Source: Anaerolineae bacterium (GTDB lineage Bacteria > Chloroflexota > Anaerolineae > B4-G1 > DUEL01). From it: DNA of 7,003 nucleotides. The stretch spans positions 1 to 7,003 of the forward strand of contig JAFGOJ010000444.1 in the NCBI GenBank assembly GCA_016926575.1, written 5' to 3'. A program made the position numbers and the translations under genes. Shown one piece after another: positions 1 to 5,681 of this stretch. Every line of letters begins with the position of its first letter. Position 1 is the stretch's first letter. Under the pieces are notes generated by a model. It was not told where the DNA came from, ran no database searches, and saw nothing but the letters and a program-made list of their open reading frames with translations.

Positions 1-690
1 GTTGTACTGCTGCCACCACGCCACCAGGCTTTCCGATGGTTCGGGCCAGACCAGAAACGCGCCGCCGCCAAATCCATCCGGCGTTGTCAAAATGTAGCCG
101 TAGAGGTGGCGGGCGAAGTCGCTTTCCGGCGCGGGGTCGCACCCGATCAGTAGCACTGTCTTCTCCTTCAGCCAGCCACGCAGCATCTTAAGGAGATCTT
201 TCCGGTCGTCCTGGTGCCTGTAATCCGCTTCGGAGATGACCAGGGAGTGCAGGCGCTGCATATCGCCGCACAGCTTGAACAGGTCGGGGCGGCCGGAGTG
301 ACGCTCGATCAGGTCGCTATCCTCGATCAGCAGATTGGGCTCGACGTGGTCGGTTTTCAGCGCGCGTTGGAGGCCGCCGTCGTAGGCGGCGGTGGCGTAG
401 GACCAGAGCCTCAGGCGGGCGGCGGCGGCGTGCAGCGGCCCCACGCTTTCACTCGCGGAGTCCATCGCGTTGCACAGGTGGCTCACGGGTCGCCAGCGGG
501 CCTTGCCGCGGGCGGCTTCGACCAGAGAGGCGACCTCGGGAGACAACCCCAACGCGAGGTCGCGCGCAGACGGGACGCCGGTGAGCTCTCGATCCAGGTC
601 CGCGCCGATAAGCAGCGCCAGGCGACCGTTTTTCGCTTCTTCGACCAGTGTCGGTATCGCTATGGTGCTCTCGGCTGGCGCGCTACTCAT
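1..690 (-). CDS. SIR2-like domain protein, probable pseudoenzyme (3' end outside window)
   Basis: An open frame of 230 codons runs off the left edge, so only the N-terminal domain is seen. SIR2-like hallmarks occur in order: LALLIGADLDRELTGVPS (residues 24-41, in place of the NAD-binding GAGxS...GxP motif), ATAAYD (99-104, in place of TTNYD), KLCGD with VISEADY (139-157, in place of KLHGD...VLTxxDY), and TVLLIGCDPAPESDF (178-192, in place of the 'LFIGYSLSDxDF' strand). The fold match is therefore good, but the catalytic Asn position is Ala102 and the catalytic His position is Cys141, about 39 residues apart as in active SIR2 NADases. I infer a catalytically dead or altered NAD/ADP-ribose-binding module. 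The start is fixed: an in-frame TGA lies at 694-696 and the only nearby ATG is at 688-690. No good Shine-Dalgarno is present; the start overlaps the upstream gene's stop by 8 nt, suggesting translational coupling. SIR2-like domains are often fused to further sensor or effector domains, which here would lie beyond the window. Confidence 0.78.
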   Translation of the reverse strand, partial: MSSAPAESTIAIPTLVEEAKNGRLALLIGADLDRELTGVPSARDLALGLSPEVASLVEAARGKARWRPVSHLCNAMDSASESVGPLHAAAARLRLWSYATAAYDGGLQRALKTDHVEPNLLIEDSDLIERHSGRPDLFKLCGDMQRLHSLVISEADYRHQDDRKDLLKMLRGWLKEKTVLLIGCDPAPESDFARHLYGYILTTPDGFGGGAFLVWPEPSESLVAWWQQYN

Positions 691-2920
691 CTCTCATACC
701 GAGAGAACCTTTGACCTGGCGGACCAGGCGGGCGGCCTCTTCGGACTGCTCACGGGCCGTCTGCAATCGGCCCAGCAGGTCGCGCCAGAACTTCGACCCG
801 GCGCTGGCAGCCAGGCCGGTGAGGAATATACCGACGGTCAGATTCTCCGGTATTCTCGACCACAGCGCGTGCAGGTCGACGACGTTGATCTTTTCCGCGA
901 TGCCCGGGACGGCGTAGTTCAGATAGTCGGCCGCGTCAATCTGGAGATAGTAGGCCAGCAGCGTCCCCACGATGATGGAAACCACGCGCAGTATGCGGAT
1001 GCGCGACGTCTCTTCGTCACGGTGCTTGTCCTCTCGTTGGAGGAGCACCTTGGCCAGGGTGGTGGGGGTCACAGTTTCGATTTGTTGCTTGACGGCGACG
1101 TCGACGTCGCCGTACTGGTCGGCGGGTTGCTCGACGCCCCGCGCGTCGTTGAACGGCTTTTCGATCCCATACCAGAGGAAGTGCCCCAGCGAACCGAAAG
1201 CTGGCCTTTGCCCGTCCGCGGCCATCTTCTTCCATGGAAGTTGGTTGCCCAGCGCGGCCTGAAGCTTGGGGCGGCCTTTCCCCATAGCGAGCCAGACGAT
1301 GACGGCGATCATCACCCAGGCGAGGCCTCCGAAGATGGCGATAGCCAGCGCCAGTGTTAAAATCCCGCCTACTGCCGCAGTCGCCACTTGGGCCAGGGAG
1401 ATGAGGGCGGCCGGAGCGGCACCTATGCCCTGCGCCACCACTGCAGTGAACGGCTCAATGATCATGTTGATGGAGGCGCTCCACAGGACAAGCGCAACCA
1501 CGATGCCGCAGACGAACGCCAGTGGGAGCTGGCTGGCGCGTAAGCGGCGCCACAGCTTGCGGAAGGGGCTCTGCATCGCGTTGCGCCGCTCTTCGACGCC
1601 ATCGAGCAGGTGTTGCACGGCCTGGGTGTAGACCTGGGTGCGGTCGCGGGCCACGCGATCGACCGCATCGAGTGCGCCCACCAGCCTGTCGCGCAGGGTG
1701 TCGCGGTGCTGCGCCGGGAGGCCGAGCTCCTCCAGGGCCTTGAGCACCCCCTGGTCGAGGGCTTGCACAGCGCCTGTGCGGCCCAACGTCAGGTACGTGT
1801 TGACCTGGGATTGGAGCCACGGACCGGTCCACTGGCCGCTCTTTTCCTCGATCACGGCGCGGATGTCGTCGAGCCAGTCGACGACGTCGCCCAGTTTCAC
1901 GGCCTCGACGCGGGTGACCAGACCCTCTTCGATGGGGGTGGTCACGTCGCTGGCGAGGGGCAGCTTGTGGCGCAGCGCCTCGAAGCCGGCGTGGACGGCG
2001 GCGACGGCCGTCGCTTTCAGCGCGTCGAGTTGTCTTTCGGCCTCGCCGGTCAGTGTGTTCAGCGCTGTTTGGGCCTGATCCTTGGCGCTTCCGGAGGCGG
2101 CGTCGACGGCGGCCTGCTGGGCGGCGATCTGGGCGTTCAGAGCCTGGAGCTTTGCTTCGAGGTCCTGGATGGTTTCGTACGATTCTTTGAAACTGCCGCC
2201 CTTGATCGCCTGGACGACGTCTGTGGTGGCCGTCACCGGGGCCAGCGTGACGTCGAGCCCGCCAAGGAGCGTATCGACGTGCTGTTGGAGGTCGGGCGCG
2301 ACGCCCAGGCTGGAGAGCTGACCGGGGAGTTCCTGTTTCAGTTGTTCGAGCGCCTCGAGGGCCGTGACCTTTTCCTTTAGACCCAGGACGAACTTGACCG
2401 ATTCGATGACGACCTCGGTGCCGACGGCCATAATTGCCATCACGGCTGCGAACAGTCCCAGTCCGGCAAAGAGTTGGGCCAGTTCTTCGGGGAGTGCCGA
2501 CTCGACGGTCAGCGTGCGCTCGAAGCTCTGTGCGACGGCGGAAGCGCCGGACAGGGTGATGGTGAGCGCGTAGGTGCCCTGTTCGGTTGGGGTGTAGAAC
2601 GTGAACGTGGTCTGGCCCGTAGCTCCGGATGCCAAGTCTTCTTCCAGTGTGAACTGGCCGCTGATCGGGTCGTTCTGCCCTTCGATCACGACCTCGTAGT
2701 CGAACGCCGTCCCTTCGAGCAGCACGGCCGACCCGGTGTTGGAGTAGGACACCGTCACAGCTACGCCTTGGCCGGGGTAGGGCATGGCCGGAGTGAACGT
2801 GAGGTCCTGGAACGCGAGCTGCCCTCCGCCGCCGTTGACGATGGGTGCGGCTTGCGAGACCGTGGTGGCGACGCCGAGCAGCGCCATCACTGTGAGTACA
2901 ACGACCACCGCTTTCTTCAT
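683..2920 (-). CDS. Multi-pass membrane protein with signal peptide, CARDB/Ig-like domain and coiled coil
   Basis: The product is 745 residues and I do not recognise a named family for the whole protein. Residues 1-25 form a signal peptide (MKK, hydrophobic core, VSQAA). Residues about 35-140 look like an extracytoplasmic CARDB/Ig-like beta domain (LTFTPAMPYPGQGVAVTVSYSN, then TFTFYTPTEQGTYALTITLSG-like strands; given here only in part). A first TM helix lies at about 147-170. Residues 180-460 are mostly helical, with a coiled-coil stretch at about 247-320, followed by a basic segment (RKLWRRLRASQ, 454-464). Further TM segments lie at about 465-488, 503-546 (two helices), 643-661 and 694-708, and an amphipathic tail ends in a charged helix (711-745). 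The start at 2920 is chosen over an in-frame ATG at 2989 because it begins the signal peptide and has a strong ribosome binding site. The stop at 683-685 lies inside the start of the SIR2-like gene, so the two form an operon. A role as sensor or scaffold for the SIR2-like partner is inference only. Confidence 0.85.
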   Translation of the reverse strand: MKKAVVVVLTVMALLGVATTVSQAAPIVNGGGGQLAFQDLTFTPAMPYPGQGVAVTVSYSNTGSAVLLEGTAFDYEVVIEGQNDPISGQFTLEEDLASGATGQTTFTFYTPTEQGTYALTITLSGASAVAQSFERTLTVESALPEELAQLFAGLGLFAAVMAIMAVGTEVVIESVKFVLGLKEKVTALEALEQLKQELPGQLSSLGVAPDLQQHVDTLLGGLDVTLAPVTATTDVVQAIKGGSFKESYETIQDLEAKLQALNAQIAAQQAAVDAASGSAKDQAQTALNTLTGEAERQLDALKATAVAAVHAGFEALRHKLPLASDVTTPIEEGLVTRVEAVKLGDVVDWLDDIRAVIEEKSGQWTGPWLQSQVNTYLTLGRTGAVQALDQGVLKALEELGLPAQHRDTLRDRLVGALDAVDRVARDRTQVYTQAVQHLLDGVEERRNAMQSPFRKLWRRLRASQLPLAFVCGIVVALVLWSASINMIIEPFTAVVAQGIGAAPAALISLAQVATAAVGGILTLALAIAIFGGLAWVMIAVIVWLAMGKGRPKLQAALGNQLPWKKMAADGQRPAFGSLGHFLWYGIEKPFNDARGVEQPADQYGDVDVAVKQQIETVTPTTLAKVLLQREDKHRDEETSRIRILRVVSIIVGTLLAYYLQIDAADYLNYAVPGIAEKINVVDLHALWSRIPENLTVGIFLTGLAASAGSKFWRDLLGRLQTAREQSEEAARLVRQVKGSLGMRDE

Positions 2921-2924
2921 AGTA

Positions 2925-2935
2925 CCCTCTCCTTT
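2925..2935 (-). promoter_or_regulatory. Ribosome binding site of the membrane protein gene
   Basis: On the minus strand AAAGGAGAGGG precedes the ATG at 2918-2920; the GGAG core is 8 nt from the start codon. It decides in favour of this start over the in-frame ATG at 2989, which has no purine-rich sequence upstream. It is the only clear Shine-Dalgarno in the window. Confidence 0.8.
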
Positions 2936-3058
2936 ACGTGAAATCGTGCGCTCATTGTGGCGTGGAACGTTACGGCGTTGGGGAAACATCGCAGTGGCTG
3001 GCCTGATGCGTAGAGGGAGGTGAAAGAATCTTCTGCCTGTATCCCGCCCTTAGCTTCT

Positions 3059-3086
3059 AGTATAGGAGAAAAAGACCGTGTGTCAA
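3059..3086 (-). promoter_or_regulatory. Sigma70-type promoter of the membrane protein / SIR2-like operon
   Basis: On the minus strand a perfect -35 box TTGACA (3086-3081) is followed by a 16-bp spacer and a -10 box TATACT (3064-3059). Transcription should begin near 3052, giving a 5' leader of about 130 nt before the ATG at 2920. The -35 box contains the TGA stop (3085-3083) of the upstream glycosyltransferase gene, so there is no spare intergenic DNA. I saw no convincing terminator between the two genes, so read-through from the glycosyltransferase may add to expression. The 162-bp gap (2921-3082) holds only this -10 region, the leader and the ribosome binding site. Confidence 0.75.
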
Positions 3087-4348
3087 GGGTTTTTGCCGGT
3101 ATGTGCCGTGCGGCGGTCGAGCAGGTCGGCGAAGGTGGCTTCGAGTCGGTCGGCGATGAGGGGCCAGGTGTACCCCTCGGCCCAGCAGGCGGCGCGGTGG
3201 CCCATGCGCATACGCAGGCCGGTGTCGGTGAGCAGGCGGGCGATCTTGGCGGCCAGCGCGCCGGGGTCGCGGGTGGGCACGCGGTAGCCGGTGCGGCCGT
3301 GCTGCACCAGGTGGGCCAGGCCGCCCACGTCGGAGGCGATGACGGGGGTGCCGCAGGCCATCGCCTCCAGCGCCACCATGCCAAAGCTCTCGTAGTCGCT
3401 GGGCATGACCACCATCTCGGCGGAGGCGTAGTAATAGGGCAGCGTGTCCTGGTCCTGTGCGCCCATGAAGGTGACCACGTCGCCGATGCCCAGGTCGCGC
3501 CGCAGGGTTTGGAGGCGCACCATCTCGTCGTTGTCCTCCACCTTGTAGGGGTTGCCGCCGATGATCGACACGCACAGACCGTCGGTCAGCTCGGGATGCT
3601 TGCGGGCGATCAGAGAGATGGCCCACAGGAGCGTGTCGATGCCTTTGAGCGGCTCGATGCGCCCGACGAAGAGGATGATTCGGCAGGCCGAGCAGAGGCA
3701 GATGTGCTCCTTCGCCTGAGCGGTGGGGATGGGGTAGAAGCGTTCCGTGTCGACGCCGGGCGGGATGACGCGGATGTGGCCGGGGTCGGCGCCGTACAGA
3801 GTGACCAGTTGCTCCTGCTCGGCGGGGGTGGCGGCGATCAGGCAGTCCACCGCGTGCACCAGTTCCTCTTCCGTGTGAATGCGCCGGGGCGGCTCCTCTT
3901 CCTGGGCGGAGCGGGCGACCTGGTTCTTCATCTTGCCCAGGGTGTGGGCCATGTGGACGATGGGGGCGTTCCATTCTTGTTGCAGCGCGCGCGCGGCGTA
4001 TCCCGAAAGCCAGTAGTGACTGTGGATGACGTCGTAGGTGATGCCGTCCCTGTGCGCTTGTGCCAGCACGCCGTCGATGAATTCGGGCATGTGGTCGTAG
4101 ACCAGGTGTTTGGAGTAGGGTTCTTCAGGCCCGGCCGGGACGTGGATGACTCGCCCGCCGCGGCCGATGTCTGTGGTGATGTGGGGAACGGTGGCGTCTT
4201 GGGAACGGGTATAGACGTCAACGTGGTGCCCGCGCCGGAGGAGTTCGCGGCTCAGGTCGCGCACGTAGACGTTCATGCCCCCGGTTTCTTTGCCCCCGAG
4301 GGTCGCCAACGGGCAGGTGTGGACGCTCAATTCGGCAATTCGTAGCAT
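3083..4348 (-). CDS. GT4-family (MshA-like) glycosyltransferase
   Basis: The product is a 421-residue GT-B fold retaining glycosyltransferase, a normal length for GT4. The N-terminal domain carries the glycine-rich GGKETGGMNVYV loop (18-29) and DVIHSHYWLSG (106-116). The C-terminal nucleotide-sugar domain carries VGRIEPLKGID (228-238, with Arg230 and Lys235 in the positions that contact the donor phosphates). It also carries the EX7E motif ESFGMVALE (Glu320 and Glu328), followed by AMACGTPVIASDVGG (329-343). Relatives are annotated as D-inositol-3-phosphate or sucrose-phosphate-type glycosyltransferases, but mycothiol synthesis is actinobacterial, so acceptor and product are unknown and no symbol is given. 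It probably acts at the cytoplasmic face, transferring sugar to a lipid, glycan or small molecule. Oddity: a CxCxxC cluster (Cys217, Cys219, Cys222) sits in the linker just before the second Rossmann domain. The start has no Shine-Dalgarno and lies about 16 nt from a -10 box. The gene is divergent from the LysM-M23 peptidase genes. Confidence 0.93.
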   Translation of the reverse strand: MLRIAELSVHTCPLATLGGKETGGMNVYVRDLSRELLRRGHHVDVYTRSQDATVPHITTDIGRGGRVIHVPAGPEEPYSKHLVYDHMPEFIDGVLAQAHRDGITYDVIHSHYWLSGYAARALQQEWNAPIVHMAHTLGKMKNQVARSAQEEEPPRRIHTEEELVHAVDCLIAATPAEQEQLVTLYGADPGHIRVIPPGVDTERFYPIPTAQAKEHICLCSACRIILFVGRIEPLKGIDTLLWAISLIARKHPELTDGLCVSIIGGNPYKVEDNDEMVRLQTLRRDLGIGDVVTFMGAQDQDTLPYYYASAEMVVMPSDYESFGMVALEAMACGTPVIASDVGGLAHLVQHGRTGYRVPTRDPGALAAKIARLLTDTGLRMRMGHRAACWAEGYTWPLIADRLEATFADLLDRRTAHTGKNP

Positions 4349-4364
4349 GTCAGGGACTGAGAGT

Positions 4365-4392
4365 ATTATAGTCGCCTTGCCTCAGAGTGCAA
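4365..4392 (-). promoter_or_regulatory. Promoter of the glycosyltransferase gene (near-leaderless)
   Basis: On the minus strand TTGCAC (4392-4387), a 16-bp spacer and a consensus TATAAT (4370-4365) precede the ATG at 4348 by 16 nt. Transcription should begin near 4358, so the mRNA leader would be only about 10 nt. No Shine-Dalgarno is present in those bases, consistent with leaderless-type initiation. Confidence 0.72.
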
Positions 4393-4408
4393 TTGCGGCC
4401 CCAAGGGG
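4389..4408. repeat. Palindromic elements between the divergent promoters (possible operator)
   Basis: The perfect palindrome GCAATTGC (4389-4396) overlaps the -35 box of the minus-strand promoter. The inverted repeat CCCCAAGGGG (4399-4408) lies between the two divergent -35 boxes. Their placement would suit a regulator acting on both genes, but palindromes this short can arise by chance. Confidence 0.35.
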
Positions 4409-4413
4409 ATTCG

Positions 4414-4442
4414 TTGCGTTCCGACTCCGTTTATGGTATAAT
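4414..4442 (+). promoter_or_regulatory. Promoter of the first LysM-M23 peptidase gene (leaderless)
   Basis: TTGCGT (4414-4419), a 17-bp spacer and consensus TATAAT (4437-4442) lie directly upstream of the ATG at 4453. Transcription should begin near 4449, leaving a leader of at most a few bases. No Shine-Dalgarno is present. This placement also rules out the longer frame from a GTG at 4387, which would begin upstream of the promoter. Confidence 0.75.
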
Positions 4443-4452
4443 TTATCCGCCA

Positions 4453-5640
4453 ATGGAAAATTTAGCAGATGAAAAAGAAGGGATAGACGCGTCCCCGCCA
4501 TCCAAATCGAGCCGAGCGCTCTCCCGTTTTCTCGTGTGGGCCAGCCTGTTTGCCTGGCGCTCCGGCGTCGATTGGCGCACGCGTCGCCCAGTATTCACCC
4601 GCATTACTGCTCACGCCAGCATCGTGGTGCTGGCGTTGGTTCTGTTTGTCCTTGGGGGCCTGAAGCCTGTGGGGCAGGTCTTGGGCGCATCCGAGATGCG
4701 CCGTTCGCCGACGCCGCCACCGATGACCCCCGCGCCTGACGTGACGCCCTACGCCCTCTCCGGTGGAAGTTGGGAACCCTCCCCCGCGCTGGTGCTGAAC
4801 CGGATGGCCGTCCCACACACGAACATCCCCGAGCGGCCGCGTAACACGGTCTTCACCTATACCGTGCTGCCAGGCGATACGGTGTTCGGCATCGCCGAGA
4901 TGTTCGGCCTCTCCCCGCACACGATCTACTGGGCCAACTCCGACACGTTACAAGACAACCCGCACATGCTCTGGCCGGATACGGTGCTCAACATCCTGCC
5001 GGTCAACGGCGTCTACCACACCGTTTCGGCCGGAGAGACGATCGCGTCGATTGCCCAGGATTACGGGGTCGACATAGGCACGCTCTACAACGAATGGAAC
5101 CATCTGACGCCCAACCAGCCGCTGCAAGACGGCATGAGCCTGGTGATTCCCGGCGGCACGCGCGACTTCATCGTGTGGCAGTTGCCGACGTTCAGCTCCC
5201 TGGCGGGATCGGCGGCCTACGACTCGGGCGTGTGCGCGCTGCCGGCGACTGGGGTGCGCGGCAATGGCTGGTTTACCTGGCCCACCGACAGCCGGCGCAT
5301 CTCCGGCTGGGTGTTCCATGACCCGCGCAACCCACCACACGCCGGCATCGATATCGGCCTGTACACGGGCGACCCGCTCTACGCCGCCGACAACGGCGTG
5401 GTGCGCTACGCCGGTTGGAGTAACGCGGGGTACGGATACCTGGTCGTTTTAGACCACGGCAACGGTTACCAGACCTACTATGCGCATATGAGCGCGATTT
5501 GGGTCGTCTGCGGCCAATCGGTCTACCAGGGCACCGCGATTGGCGCGGGCGGGAACACCGGCTGGTCGACCGGCCCGCACCTGCACTTCGAGGTGCGGTA
5601 TGAGGGCATCCCCCAGGATCCATTCTACTACCTGCCGTAG
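4453..5640 (+). CDS. Membrane-anchored LysM / M23 family peptidoglycan endopeptidase (first paralogue)
   Basis: The product is 395 residues. A cytoplasmic tail (1-34) is followed by a basic juxtamembrane motif SGVDWRTRRPVFTR (37-50), one TM helix (about 54-71) and a Pro/Thr-rich linker (84-99). The IPERPR motif (125-130) then leads into two LysM domains: YTVLPGDTVFGIAEMFGL at about 136-153 running to 183, and YHTVSAGETIASIAQDYG at about 188-205 running to 233. The C-terminal M23 (LytM/DD-endopeptidase) domain spans about 270-395. It has HAGID (His296, Asp300), YYAHMS (His345) and HLHFE (His376, His378), so the zinc ligands and the catalytic His are all present. An active enzyme cleaving peptide cross-links of peptidoglycan outside the membrane is expected, with LysM binding glycan. 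Cys261 and Cys353 may pair. The start at 4453 is supported by the promoter position and by the similar N-terminal layout of the downstream paralogue. A paralogue follows after 41 bp in the same direction. Confidence 0.92.
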   Translation: MENLADEKEGIDASPPSKSSRALSRFLVWASLFAWRSGVDWRTRRPVFTRITAHASIVVLALVLFVLGGLKPVGQVLGASEMRRSPTPPPMTPAPDVTPYALSGGSWEPSPALVLNRMAVPHTNIPERPRNTVFTYTVLPGDTVFGIAEMFGLSPHTIYWANSDTLQDNPHMLWPDTVLNILPVNGVYHTVSAGETIASIAQDYGVDIGTLYNEWNHLTPNQPLQDGMSLVIPGGTRDFIVWQLPTFSSLAGSAAYDSGVCALPATGVRGNGWFTWPTDSRRISGWVFHDPRNPPHAGIDIGLYTGDPLYAADNGVVRYAGWSNAGYGYLVVLDHGNGYQTYYAHMSAIWVVCGQSVYQGTAIGAGGNTGWSTGPHLHFEVRYEGIPQDPFYYLP

Positions 5641-5650
5641 CGGCGGGTAG
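5628..5650 (+). promoter_or_regulatory. Stem-loop with the stop codon in its loop
   Basis: CTACCTGCCG (5628-5637) pairs with CGGCGGGTAG (5641-5650) in a 10-bp stem with one T-G wobble. The 3-nt loop is the TAG stop codon of the first peptidase gene. No T tract follows, so it is not a typical terminator; it could tune read-through, mRNA stability or the ratio of the two paralogues. Half of the stem is coding sequence (YLP-stop). Confidence 0.55.
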
Positions 5651-5681
5651 GTGATCGTGCCCCCCTTGAATGTAAACGAGA

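Noticed and set aside
214..714. Plus-strand frames over the SIR2-like gene (also 470-1360 and 1610-2380)
   Set aside because: They are mirror frames of the minus-strand genes, with compositionally biased translations and no start signals.
2917..2955. 12-codon leader ORF (MSARFHVKERVL) whose TGA overlaps the membrane protein ATG
   Set aside because: It could couple translation, but it has no Shine-Dalgarno of its own and no run of regulatory codons; a frame this short is likely by chance.
2921..2989. Extended N terminus of the membrane protein starting at the ATG at 2989
   Set aside because: It would put 23 polar residues ahead of a clear signal peptide and has no ribosome binding site, while the ATG at 2920 has a strong one.
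3012..3023. TCACCTCC on the minus strand in the operon leader, resembling the 16S 3' end and partly able to pair with the ribosome binding site
   Set aside because: Only about six consecutive pairs with the AGAGGG of the binding site, some 80 nt away; too weak to claim a leader switch.
3020..4345. Long plus-strand open frame (441 codons, GTG start right after GGAGG)
   Set aside because: It lies opposite the well-supported glycosyltransferase in GC-rich DNA. Its translation is low-complexity and rich in Gly, Val, Asp and His with no domain, and the purine run abuts the start without spacing.
3083..4348. Assignment of the glycosyltransferase as true MshA of mycothiol synthesis
   Set aside because: The motifs fit GT4 generally, mycothiol is an actinobacterial pathway, and no other mycothiol gene is in the window.
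4387..4452. Longer first peptidase starting at GTG 4387
   Set aside because: That start lies upstream of the consensus -10 box at 4437-4442 and adds 22 residues with no counterpart in the paralogue.
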